DNA of 64,000 nucleotides from NCBI GenBank assembly GCA_937896235.1, contig CALBMX010000025.1:62001-126000 (forward strand). Direction: 5' to 3'. The notes under the pieces are model-generated. The model saw only the letters and a program-made list of their open reading frames with translations. It ran no database searches and was not told the origin of the DNA. The number at the start of each line of letters is the position of its first letter. Positions within the stretch are counted from its first letter, which is position 1. Made by a program: the position numbers and the translations under genes. Of the stretch, positions 42,765 through 50,358 are shown piece after piece. This stretch comes from an uncultured bacterium. GTDB taxonomy: Bacteria; Planctomycetota; UBA1135; GCA-002686595.

Positions 42765-42883
42765 CTCGAAACGGTGCTAAGAGACAATCAAAGTGCAAAA
42801 GAAGCCCCAAGGTTTTCGGGGCCTCGAATCGGGAGTTTTGGAGGTTTCCTTGAACCTCAGAGCCAAATAGCATAACAAAAAGG

Positions 42884-42915
42884 AGGCCACCCCGGAATCC
42901 CTCCTGGAGTGGCCT
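42884..42915 (-). terminator. Rho-independent terminator after hpf
   Basis: Stem AGGCCAC/GTGGCCT with extended partial pairing. On the minus strand it is followed by TTTTTGTTATG. It lies 94 bases after the hpf stop; a weaker GCCCC/GGGGC hairpin (42804-42822) with a TTCTTTTG tail is found just before ptsN. Confidence 0.7.
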
Positions 42916-43009
42916 TTGACTCAAACTCGTCCGAATCCGGCTTTTTGGTCCCTGCGAGGGGGCGCTCTGGGTTATGTCGGCTTGTTCGGGTTCGAAAAGA
43001 TGCGGTCGT

Positions 43010-43309
43010 TTACTGGTGTTTTGCGTCCAGGAACTTGGTCCGATTGCGCTTCAGCGACTTTACAAGGCCATCTAGGGCCTGCCTAAACGCGACTTGCGGG
43101 GTGCCGGCAGTCGTCTCGACAACGACTGGCGGCCGGCCTCCGATGCTCGCGATCAGCTCGACCTTATGGTTGTTGTGCTGTCGATCGAACACGGCCCGGA
43201 CGGCGGTCATTCGCTCGTTGAACTTAGTGAGCGGATTCAGCCGCTCCTCAACATATTGGCGCAGGTTAGAGGGGTAATCCCTATGCAAAAGAGCTACTTC
43301 AGTTTTCAT
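43010..43309 (-). CDS. hpf: Ribosome hibernation-promoting factor (short form)
   Basis: 99 residues from the ATG at 43309 (AGGA a few bases upstream); the frame extends to 43426 without homology-like features. The HPF/RaiA fold is shown by LLHRDYPSNLRQYVEERLNPLTKF, AVRAVFDRQHNNHKVEL and the basic DGLVKSLKRNRTKF helix. It lacks the long C-terminal dimerisation domain, so it is the short type that inactivates 70S ribosomes, perhaps with a partner. It precedes ptsN, as in proteobacterial rpoN operons. Confidence 0.88.
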   Translation of the reverse strand: MKTEVALLHRDYPSNLRQYVEERLNPLTKFNERMTAVRAVFDRQHNNHKVELIASIGGRPPVVVETTAGTPQVAFRQALDGLVKSLKRNRTKFLDAKHQ

Positions 43310-43459
43310 GGAGTCCTGTTGATTAGAGGGCGCGGGAGCAAACTCGCAGGGTGCTCCCCTTTGGGTCAAGTGGGAGCACTTCACAAGGCCCCCCTTGCCT
43401 AAATTTTCGGCAATCCGAACCTGCAATCTGAAACCTAAAAGACAGGGGCTCGAGCCGAC

Positions 43460-44260
43460 CTAACCAAGCTCCATGGGAGCGCCCTTCCGGTCGCGCCTCA
43501 GGATCCAATCCATCCCGCCAGGATACTGCACAGAGACCATGTAGAGGCCCGCCGCCGGCCCTGTCTCTCCGGCATCCCCACGCTCTTGGGAGGCAATCAA
43601 CCCGGGAATCGACTCTGGCTTGCGCCGACCGAGCCCAACGTCGATCAGCGTGCCGGAGAGGGTGCGCACCATGTTGTAGAGGAACCCGTTCCCCCCCACA
43701 ACAATCGCCAGTCCACCGCGGCGCTCGATGACGTGCACACCAAAAATGCGGCGCACGTTACTCGCACGCTCAGATCCCGAAGTGACTAGGCATGAGAAGT
43801 CGTGCTCTCCAACAAAGTGAAGTGCGGCCTCGCGCATCGCCGGGACATCCAGAAGACCCCGCACGAAGTGCGCCCGATCCGGGGCGAATGGTGACTGGAA
43901 GCGAGCCGTCTCCATCACATAGGCGTACCGCTTCCCACAGGCGCTGCGCTGCGCGTGGAATTCGCCCTCACATGATTGAAGGGCCCGAATCACTGCGCCA
44001 CATCGTCCGAGGTGAGCGTTGAGTCCATGCCAAAGCTGGTTGTCTGACAAGGGCGTTTCCACGTGGAAGTTAGCCACCTGACCCAAGGCGTGAACGCCGG
44101 CGTCCGTCCGACCGGAGCCGCGCACCGTCACCGAGCAGCCTGTCAAACCGAGTAGGGCCTCTTCGATCGCCTCTTGTACAGACCAAAACCCCTCCTGGCG
44201 CTGCCAGCCAAAAAAGCGGGCGCCATCATAGGAGATCAGGATTCGAACATTGCGCAACAT
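43460..44260 (-). CDS. truA: tRNA pseudouridine(38-40) synthase TruA
   Basis: 266 residues, the normal TruA length. ILISYDGARFFGWQRQ opens the protein, VRGSGRTDAGVHALGQVANF holds the catalytic Asp, and the second half has the RNA-binding FLYNMVRTLSGTLIDVG motif. It makes pseudouridine in the anticodon arm of several tRNAs. It stands between rpoN and hpf, an insertion into what resembles a proteobacterial rpoN-hpf-ptsN run. A C-terminal extension of about 20 residues carries several charged residues. Confidence 0.96.
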   Translation of the reverse strand: MLRNVRILISYDGARFFGWQRQEGFWSVQEAIEEALLGLTGCSVTVRGSGRTDAGVHALGQVANFHVETPLSDNQLWHGLNAHLGRCGAVIRALQSCEGEFHAQRSACGKRYAYVMETARFQSPFAPDRAHFVRGLLDVPAMREAALHFVGEHDFSCLVTSGSERASNVRRIFGVHVIERRGGLAIVVGGNGFLYNMVRTLSGTLIDVGLGRRKPESIPGLIASQERGDAGETGPAAGLYMVSVQYPGGMDWILRRDRKGAPMELG

Positions 44261-44307
44261 GGCGCAAAGGGTACAGGGCGCAGGAGTCCCACGGAATGGG
44301 TGGAGCC

Positions 44308-44325
44308 CCGATTCCTAAGAATCGG
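44308..44325 (-). terminator. Weak hairpin after rpoN
   Basis: 7-bp stem CCGATTC/GAATCGG with a CTAA loop right after the rpoN stop. No T-run follows on the minus strand, so read-through into truA is likely. Confidence 0.35.
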
Positions 44326-44331
44326 CCTGGA

Positions 44332-45807
44332 TTAGGAGGTGTAGCACCGGCGCAGATAAGAGCTCGGAATACCGAGCTCCCGACGATATTTCGCGACGGT
44401 TCGGCGCGCGAGCGAAAAGCCCCTGGCCCCCATGGCGAGCACGATGTCCTCATCGGAGAGCGGCGCGGCGGGCTCCTCCGCCTCGACGACAGAGCGAACG
44501 ATTTCACGCACATCGCCGCGGGCCGTAACCTCGGAATCTCCGGCGGCGCCTTGAAAGAAATGGCGCAGCGGCAAGACACCCCAAGGTGTCCATGCGTACT
44601 TGCCCGCGATTGCGCGGCTGACCGTACTGCGGTGGATCCCGACAACATGTGCGAGGGTCGCCATGCGAAGCGGGGTAAGGTGTCCGGGCCCGTGCTCTAG
44701 GAAAGCGCGCTGATGCGCAAAGAGCGCGCGCGAGACACGAAGCAGAGTCGTGCGCCGCTGCTCGACGGCATCGACAACAAGGCGCGCGGAGTCGATTTTT
44801 GCACGCAGGTAGGACCGAAGTTCGGAGTCTTGCGTCCGGTCCTTGGCTAACGCGCGAATGTCCTCGTCGATCCCAACCTTGGGCATGATGGCGCCGTCGA
44901 CTAGAACGGAGAAGCTGCCGGACTCCTCTTCGACAATCACGTCGGGGTGAATCGCGGGGGCAAGGCGGCCCGAAGTCGCCTCATGCTGCTCAGCCTTCCT
45001 TGCATCAAGCTGTGAGAGGCGCCCCAGCAAGCGAACGACCTCGTCAACTTCAATGCCAATCGACGCCGCGATTTTGGGGAGCTTGTTCCTGCTTAGCTCT
45101 TCGAGAAAGTCGATGAGGAGGCGATGCAGCAGGACGAAGTCTTCATCCTCTGGGTCGACCTGGAAGAGGAGCGCTTCGACTGCGGAGCGGGCCCCGACAC
45201 CAAGCGGCGAGAAGCCACGCAGAATGTTGAGGCCTGCCGCGAGGGCTCGCTCGGGATCGGGTCCAAAGTCCAGGCCTAGCTGCACAGCGCTTGCGAAGAG
45301 CTGCTCATCCGTCTGGAGTAAGAGGCCGCGTTCATCGAGCTCTTCCACGAGAAAGTGTGTGATCGTCTGTAGCTTCAGGCTGCACTCAGCATCGGGTTCA
45401 AGTCCCCTAAAATCCACGAAGGCAAGCTGTTCGAGAAGGCTCTCGCCGAAACTGCGGCCAGGGGCAGGCTGGCTTTCGAGCCACTCCGCGTGGCGATCTG
45501 TCGCCTCGGCACTCCCCCTTTTCATCCGCGTCGGTTCAAAGAGGTCGGTATCGGCTCCCCCATCAAGGGTTCTGTCCAGGCTGCCATCTCGGGCGGCCTC
45601 GGCGGCAGTCTGAGGCGCGTCCGGCGAGTCCTGGGTGCGGCGGGGCTCTTCAAGTGTGAGTGCCTCGTTGGACTCAAAAGCCTCGCGAAGATAGCTGGAG
45701 AGCTCCATGCTCGGGAGCTCTAAAATCGCGAGTGCAGGCAACATGCGCGCTGTGAGCTGCTGCTCTTGACGCTGACCTGTAGTCTGCCGGAAGGATATTG
45801 CTGCCAT
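44332..45807 (-). CDS. rpoN: RNA polymerase sigma-54 factor
   Basis: 491 residues. Region I has the Gln-rich activator-responsive start (RQTTGQRQEQQLTARMLPALAILELP). An acidic region II follows. The core-binding domain, the HTH (MATLAHVVGIHRSTVSRAIAGKYAWTP starts it) and the RpoN box (ARRTVAKYRRELGIPSS) are present in order; the box is an exact fit to the diagnostic ARRTVxKYR pattern. It recognises -24/-12 promoters and depends on an AAA+ activator, not encoded in the window. Its place upstream of truA, hpf and ptsN recalls the proteobacterial rpoN operon. Confidence 0.96.
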   Translation of the reverse strand: MAAISFRQTTGQRQEQQLTARMLPALAILELPSMELSSYLREAFESNEALTLEEPRRTQDSPDAPQTAAEAARDGSLDRTLDGGADTDLFEPTRMKRGSAEATDRHAEWLESQPAPGRSFGESLLEQLAFVDFRGLEPDAECSLKLQTITHFLVEELDERGLLLQTDEQLFASAVQLGLDFGPDPERALAAGLNILRGFSPLGVGARSAVEALLFQVDPEDEDFVLLHRLLIDFLEELSRNKLPKIAASIGIEVDEVVRLLGRLSQLDARKAEQHEATSGRLAPAIHPDVIVEEESGSFSVLVDGAIMPKVGIDEDIRALAKDRTQDSELRSYLRAKIDSARLVVDAVEQRRTTLLRVSRALFAHQRAFLEHGPGHLTPLRMATLAHVVGIHRSTVSRAIAGKYAWTPWGVLPLRHFFQGAAGDSEVTARGDVREIVRSVVEAEEPAAPLSDEDIVLAMGARGFSLARRTVAKYRRELGIPSSYLRRCYTS

Positions 45808-46074
45808 GGGGGGATCGTCTGTTTGTGTTCTCGACGAGGGCTATTCCCCCCGCGTAGACTGACGTATCGTCCCGACCCCGGAAAAGATTTAGGGCCGAAC
45901 TCGCATTCGGAAAACCTTTCCGTGCCAAGTGTTCAAAATCTCTGGCCGCCGGTCTAATAGCGAGAACATGCGAGCGAGTTTACTTACCTGCAAGGAGCCG
46001 AGCGGGGCTTGGTGTAGTCAGTCCTCAGGCCGAGAGAAGCGAAGTCGAGTCGGTCCACCCTCAAGAGAGGCCAG

Positions 46075-46704
46075 CTAGTAAAAAGACGGGCCGTCTTGGC
46101 GGCGGCGAACCGGACGACGATCTTCGATTGCATCCTCAAGTACACCACGGTGCAGGTATTCAATACCACTTCCCGCGGGAAGACCACGCGAGAGGCGCGA
46201 GACGCGCACCGTAATCCCAGCGCTCTCGATTGCCTCAAGTACTAAGAGCAGCGTTGCCTCGCCCTCTTTGTCAGGGTCCATCCCTAGCACGACCTCCTCC
46301 ACTTCGGTCTTCGAGCGCAAACGATCGATCAGGCCGCCAACTGCCAAATGGCGAGCTTCGGTTCCCTCTGCAGGATTAAAGGAACCGAGTAAGACGTGGT
46401 AGCGGCCCTGCCAAACACCTGCGCGCTCCACGCTCTCTACGTGGGCGGGCTCTTCGACAACCAATAATCGAGACACATCCCTCTTCGAATCTGCACAGAT
46501 CGCGCAAGGTTCGATCTCGCATACGTTTTGGCAAAGCGAGCAGCGCTTGGTATCCCTCACAGCGACATCGATCGCGCGGCTGAGTGCGCGCGCTTTGGAG
46601 TCGCGCAGGATATGAAGAGCCAACCGCTCGGCGGTGCGGCGACCGATACCTGGCAGGACTTGAAAAGCCTCAACTAAGGCTTCGAGGGGAGCGGGATAGG
46701 CCAT
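46075..46704 (-). CDS. recR: Recombination protein RecR
   Basis: 209 residues. HhH region (FQVLPGIGRRTAERLALH), a C4 zinc motif (CSLC and CAIC, with two extra cysteines between), and a Toprim domain (LLVVEEPAHVESVERAG, LGMDPDKEGEAT). The Toprim acidic pair reads DPDKEGE, nearer to topoisomerases than the NPTVEGE usual in RecR. It loads RecA onto gaps with RecO/RecF. It starts 9 bases after ybaB, in the classical dnaX-ybaB-recR operon. Confidence 0.95.
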   Translation of the reverse strand: MAYPAPLEALVEAFQVLPGIGRRTAERLALHILRDSKARALSRAIDVAVRDTKRCSLCQNVCEIEPCAICADSKRDVSRLLVVEEPAHVESVERAGVWQGRYHVLLGSFNPAEGTEARHLAVGGLIDRLRSKTEVEEVVLGMDPDKEGEATLLLVLEAIESAGITVRVSRLSRGLPAGSGIEYLHRGVLEDAIEDRRPVRRRQDGPSFY

Positions 46705-46713
46705 TTTTGCCCT

Positions 46714-47037
46714 CTACATCAAACCGGGTAGATTCAGGCCACCTGTGACCTTACCGATCTCATCCGACGAGATGGATTCCACCTGACCGAGTGCATCGCG
46801 CAAGGCGACAAGGACCATCTCCTGGATCGTCCCCCTGTCCCCGACTTTAGCGAGCTCCTCGCTGATCTCGACGGAAATGACCTCTCGCGAACCAGTCAAC
46901 GTGATCACGGCGGCGCGCCCCCCAGCCGTACCTTCAATTTTTCTAGACGAGAGCTCCTCTCGGACCTTGTCCATCTCACGCTGCATCTGCTGGGCTTGCT
47001 TTAGCAAGCTGCCCATATCTCCAAGGGGTCCGCTCAT
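46714..47037 (-). CDS. ybaB: YbaB/EbfC nucleoid-associated protein
   Basis: 107 residues. Features QAQQMQREMDKVREEL helix and an ITLTGSREVISVEI beta-strand pair with a later VGDRGTIQEMVLVALRDAL helix, as in EbfC. It binds DNA as a tweezer-shaped dimer. It lies between dnaX and recR, its normal place. A Gly/Leu-rich end (TGGLNLPGLM) is typical. Confidence 0.93.
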   Translation of the reverse strand: MSGPLGDMGSLLKQAQQMQREMDKVREELSSRKIEGTAGGRAAVITLTGSREVISVEISEELAKVGDRGTIQEMVLVALRDALGQVESISSDEIGKVTGGLNLPGLM

Positions 47038-47094
47038 ATTTTGGGTTTGTGTGCCGGGGGGGTGGCGACAAAGTGATTGTTTCGCAGGTCTAGC

Positions 47095-48798
47095 CTAACG
47101 TCCAAGGCGATCATCGTCGCGCTCCAAAGTCCCGCCAAAGATCGCGGCGACTTCATCTGCGAACTGATCACCTTCCTCCTTTTCCGGAGAGGGAGGTGGC
47201 GGCGGAGGCGCTTCCGCCTTGCCAATAAGGATTTCAGGCACGATCTCGCGACCAAACGCCTTGCTCAAGGCACGGGAGAGAGCAGCTAACCCACGCGGGT
47301 CTTTCAACATGCGCTCCTCGTGATCCGGTAGCGCCCCCAGTTGGATGCAGACGCTCTCGCCTGCCTCGGCCAGGCGACCCTTCCGGCTAAGAAGCTGTGC
47401 GAGGGCCCCGTGCCGTAACTTCAACTCGTTGAGAGTGTTGGGCCAAGCCTGACCAGGTTGGGGGTCCGGAGGCGGGCTCGGGGCCGCGGGTTGCGCCTGC
47501 GCACCGGGGCTCGTGTCCGGGCGAAGCATCGAAGGACGCCGAACTTCTTGGGGGCGGCCACTTGTCTGCCCAGAGGGAGGCCGGTCCCCTGGGCGTCGGC
47601 TTTGTACGTCTGGAGCGCCTGGTCGGGTTGGGCTGGGCGGTGCTGCCGCGACTCCAGAGGCCAAGCGCGCCTCGAGTCCAAGGAGTCTCTTTTCGAGCTC
47701 TGCTAGGGGCCAATCGCCGCCGGGCCGCGCTAGATCGAGTAGGGCGACTTCGAGCGCGAGGCGAGCTTGCATCGGAAGTATCCGCATACGCTCGCGCGCG
47801 GAGAGCAGCTCCTCAAGCCAAATCTGAAGGCGAGCCACGCCAAGGCGTTTGGCGCGGGCACTTAGGATGACGCGCTCCTCGGCACTCGCCTCGAGCATCG
47901 GTGCTTCGGCCCCGCAAACCGCGACGACCAACGCCGAGCGCAGGTGAGTCAGAAGACGGCCGAGAAAGTCGGCCTCGCCTCCTTCGCGAGAGGGCAGGCC
48001 TTCAAAAATGCCGGCCTGATTGGACTCCTCAACCGCGGTGAGAAGCTCGTCGAGCTCGCGCATTCCGCCTTCGCCGCCCAGGCGGCCAACGTCATCCACC
48101 GTTGGGCTCGTCCCCACCAACGCGATCAATTGGTCCGTCATCGAGAGCGCGTCGCGCATGCCGCCGCGAGCGAGACGCGCGACCTCATACGAGACACCGG
48201 CTTCGGGGGTGAATCCCTCTGCCGCCATGACAAAGTCCAAGCGACCCGCTATGTCCGCCTCGGAAATCGGCGAGAGGCGCAGCGTCTGGCAGCGGGAGAG
48301 GATCGTGTCGGGTAGCTTCTGAGGCTCCGTTGTTGCGAATAGGAACTTGACGTGGGGCGGCGGCTCTTCAAGTGTCTTCAACAGTGCGTTGAAGGCACTT
48401 TTGGAGAGCATGTGCACCTCGTCAATGATGTAGACCTTATAGCGCGCGCGCATCGGCGCGTAGGCGGCCTGATCTCGCAGCTCGCGGATGTCGCCAACGC
48501 CGGTGTGGGATGCGGCGTCGATCTCTATAATGTCGAGTTCCCGGCCGGCGTCAGCAGCGACGCAACGGTCGCAGGTCCCACAGGGGTGCGCCGTTGGACC
48601 CTGCTCGCAGTTGAGCGCTTTCGCGAAAATACGGGCGGTTGTCGTCTTGCCCGTGCCCCGCGGGCCACAGAAGAGGTACGCGTGGCCGACTCGATTGTCG
48701 TTGATAGCCCCTCGCAACACTCCGGTTAGGGTCGTTTGACCGACGACCTCTTCGAAGTTGCCGGGTCGGTATTTGCGCGCAAGGACAAGGTAGGACAT
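47095..48798 (-). CDS. dnaX: DNA polymerase III tau/gamma subunit
   Basis: 567 residues. Begins SYLVLARKYRPGNFEEVVG, followed by Walker A CGPRGTGKTT, a zinc finger (Cys in CEQG, CGTCDRC), the DELH-type IIDEVHML, and sensor SRCQTL. A Pro/Gly-rich linker (about 375-450) and a short C-terminal domain (ALAQLLSRKGRLAEAGE) follow. No clear slippery heptamer is seen by eye, so gamma production cannot be claimed. The tau tail is short compared with E. coli and may lack the DnaB-binding portion. First protein gene of the dnaX-ybaB-recR operon; SRP RNA lies just upstream. Confidence 0.95.
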   Translation of the reverse strand: MSYLVLARKYRPGNFEEVVGQTTLTGVLRGAINDNRVGHAYLFCGPRGTGKTTTARIFAKALNCEQGPTAHPCGTCDRCVAADAGRELDIIEIDAASHTGVGDIRELRDQAAYAPMRARYKVYIIDEVHMLSKSAFNALLKTLEEPPPHVKFLFATTEPQKLPDTILSRCQTLRLSPISEADIAGRLDFVMAAEGFTPEAGVSYEVARLARGGMRDALSMTDQLIALVGTSPTVDDVGRLGGEGGMRELDELLTAVEESNQAGIFEGLPSREGGEADFLGRLLTHLRSALVVAVCGAEAPMLEASAEERVILSARAKRLGVARLQIWLEELLSARERMRILPMQARLALEVALLDLARPGGDWPLAELEKRLLGLEARLASGVAAAPPSPTRPGAPDVQSRRPGDRPPSGQTSGRPQEVRRPSMLRPDTSPGAQAQPAAPSPPPDPQPGQAWPNTLNELKLRHGALAQLLSRKGRLAEAGESVCIQLGALPDHEERMLKDPRGLAALSRALSKAFGREIVPEILIGKAEAPPPPPPSPEKEEGDQFADEVAAIFGGTLERDDDRLGR

Positions 48799-48883
48799 AC
48801 CTGAAGTCTAACGAGGGATCTGCGCCGGCGCGAGGTGCATCCTCTCTAGGTGCTCCACGCCCGTAAAAAACATCGGGCAAACG

Positions 48884-48920
48884 AAAGAAGGGGCGAGCAT
48901 CAAATGCTCGCCCCTTCTTT
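48884..48920 (-). terminator. Rho-independent terminator after SRP RNA
   Basis: 17-bp perfect stem (48884-48900/48904-48920) with a CAA loop. The flanks are T-rich on both strands (CGTTTGC on minus; TGTTGGG on plus). It stands between the SRP RNA and the dnaX start and most likely ends the SRP RNA transcript. Confidence 0.8.
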
Positions 48921-48966
48921 TGTTGGGAGTGATTGTTGGGAGTCTTGCGCTCACAGAGCAGATGCG

Positions 48967-49086
48967 GGAGCAGTAGAGGGCCCGGGCACCTCGCACATGA
49001 GAACACATCCTTAGGGCTGCTCCGTTCCCGGCCTGACCCGATTCGAATGGCGCCCATTGCAAGGGACCGAGCCCACTACTGCCTCC
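48967..49086 (-). ncRNA. ffs: Signal recognition particle RNA (4.5S, small type)
   Basis: On the minus strand a hairpin of about 120 nt whose ends pair (GGAGGCAGTAG with CTACTGCTCC, then GGGCTCGG with CCGGGCCC). Its tip carries the conserved Ffh-binding motif: GGGTCAGGCCGGGAACGGAG then CAGCC, matching the GGTCAGG, GGAA loop and GAGCAGCC symmetric-loop signature. It fits the small bacterial SRP RNA without the Alu domain. Ends are estimated from base pairing and may shift by a few bases. It sits between tRNA-Ser and dnaX, as scr does in Bacillus, and a strong terminator follows. It was not found by ORF analysis because it is noncoding. Confidence 0.88.
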
Positions 49087-49120
49087 GCCGTATTGACTGC
49101 GATTCCATTCGAAATAGGAA

Positions 49121-49210
49121 TGGCGGAGAGGGGGGGATTTGAACCCCCGGTACCCGTAAAGGCACACGCGCTTTCCAAGCGCGCTCCTTAAGCCACTCAG
49201 ACACCTCTCC
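49121..49210 (-). tRNA. tRNA-Ser (anticodon GGA)
   Basis: 90 nt on minus with a GGAGAGG/CCTCTCC acceptor stem, long variable arm and encoded CCA. The anticodon loop TTGGAAA sits on a GCGC(G)-type stem; anticodon GGA reads UCC/UCU. T-arm GGGGGTTCAAATCCCCC. Its 3' half is nearly identical to that of tRNA-Ser(CGA) 70 bases upstream, suggesting duplication. Confidence 0.95.
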
Positions 49211-49281
49211 GCACTTGATTCCTATTTGAACTCTTTCTTCAGACCGTGTCGCCTCCTCAGCGCCAGCAGTCTACGTGTTGA

Positions 49282-49371
49282 TGGCGGAGAAGGGGGGATT
49301 TGAACCCCCGGTACCCGTAAAGGCACGCTGGTTTTCGAAACCAGTCCGTTAAGCCGCTCTGGCACCTCTCC
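49282..49371 (-). tRNA. tRNA-Ser (anticodon CGA)
   Basis: 90 nt on minus. Stem CTGGT/ACCAG carries loop TTCGAAA, so anticodon CGA reading UCG. Acceptor GGAGAGG pairs with CTTCTCC through one G-U pair. Variable arm and T-arm match the neighbouring tRNA-Ser(GGA) almost exactly. CCA is encoded. It lies between tadA and tRNA-Ser(GGA). Confidence 0.95.
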
Positions 49372-49393
49372 GCTCTGAATCTTGATGCTTTGG

Positions 49394-49936
49394 CTACTTT
49401 CGCCGGCGCTCCCGAAAGAAGCCCACTAAAAGTTCGCGAACCTCGTCAGCAAGCACGCCTTCGGTGAGTCGGGCCCTATGGTTGAGGCGCGAGTCCGAGA
49501 GCACATTCCCCAGGGAGACGCAGGCCCCAAACTTGGGGTCGCGCACGCCCCACACCACACGGGCCACGCGGGCGTGGACTAGGGCGCCGGCACACATGAA
49601 GCAAGGCTCCACGGTGACGTAGGCTGTGCAGCCGAGCAGCCGCTCATATGCGACGGACTCGGCGGCGGCTTCGATTGCGACGAGCTCGGCATGGCCGAGC
49701 GGAGTTCGCTTGTTACGCGTCAGGTTGTGACCCCGTGCAATGATCTGCTCTTCGAGAGAGCTGGATTCTGCAAGGGAGGGATCGACAATCACGCAACCGA
49801 TTGGGACCTCACCGAGGTCACTAGCGCGGTGCGCTTCCTCTAGCGCCTTCCCCATGAAATACACGTCGTCGGCAGTTGCCGACGAGGCGGGGCTCACAGG
49901 GCCAGGCCCGAGGTTGTCTTTCCGTTCACGTTCCAT
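49394..49936 (-). CDS. tadA: tRNA adenosine(34) deaminase TadA
   Basis: 180 residues. The zinc deaminase motifs are GHAELVAI (His and Glu) and VEPCFMCAGAL (two Cys), within a typical TadA frame (MGKALEEAHRASDLGEVPIGCV). It converts A34 to inosine in tRNA-Arg(ACG). A tRNA-Arg with anticodon ACG is encoded 120 bases upstream. The N-terminal 20 residues before the first helix are Pro/Ser-rich and may not be part of the start. It precedes the tRNA-Ser genes, SRP RNA and dnaX. Confidence 0.94.
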   Translation of the reverse strand: MERERKDNLGPGPVSPASSATADDVYFMGKALEEAHRASDLGEVPIGCVIVDPSLAESSSLEEQIIARGHNLTRNKRTPLGHAELVAIEAAAESVAYERLLGCTAYVTVEPCFMCAGALVHARVARVVWGVRDPKFGACVSLGNVLSDSRLNHRARLTEGVLADEVRELLVGFFRERRRK

Positions 49937-50000
49937 GACGTGCCAAAGCTACGGTTCCTTGTTTTCAAAGTCTCGGACGAAGCGCCAGCCCCGGCCGAAT

Positions 50001-50047
50001 AAAAAAAGAACCTAGCGTGTGCCGCAAGGGCACGGCGAGGTTCTTTT
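50001..50047 (-). terminator. Rho-independent terminator after tRNA-Arg
   Basis: Stem with outer arms AAAAGAACCT/AGGTTCTTTT and an inner GC-rich hairpin (GTGCC/GGCAC), followed on minus by TTTATT. It is placed 6 bases past the tRNA-Arg 3' end, so the tRNA is a separate unit from tadA. Confidence 0.85.
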
Positions 50048-50052
50048 AGAGG

Positions 50053-50129
50053 TGGTACACCCTACAGGATTCGAACCTGTAACCTCCTGATCCGTAGTCA
50101 GGTGCTCTATCCAGTTGAGCTAAGGGTGC
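50053..50129 (-). tRNA. tRNA-Arg (anticodon ACG)
   Basis: 77 nt on minus with encoded CCA. Anticodon stem CCTGA/TCAGG carries CTACGGA, so anticodon ACG, the substrate of TadA (A34 to I34, reading CGU/CGC/CGA). Acceptor GCACCCT pairs with AGGGTGT, leaving G1 opposite U72. T-arm ACAGG-TTCGAAT-CCTGT. It lies next to tadA. Confidence 0.94.
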
Positions 50130-50358
50130 ACGCGTTTGGGGCAGAGGTTTTATGCGCTCAGCGGAGCCATGTCAACTAAGACCGGCAATCAATTCCCGTT
50201 TCCTCAAAGTTGGTGAAGATTCTCCCTCGGCCTCAGGGGAAATATCATGCTCCCGTTCGGGTTGCCGGGTTTCCCCGTGAGCCCGGGCGCCGACGCGATT
50301 ATCTTGGGTGGGAGCGGCCCCTTCATCCGCCTCCATGTCCCCCACTCCATCCCATCCG

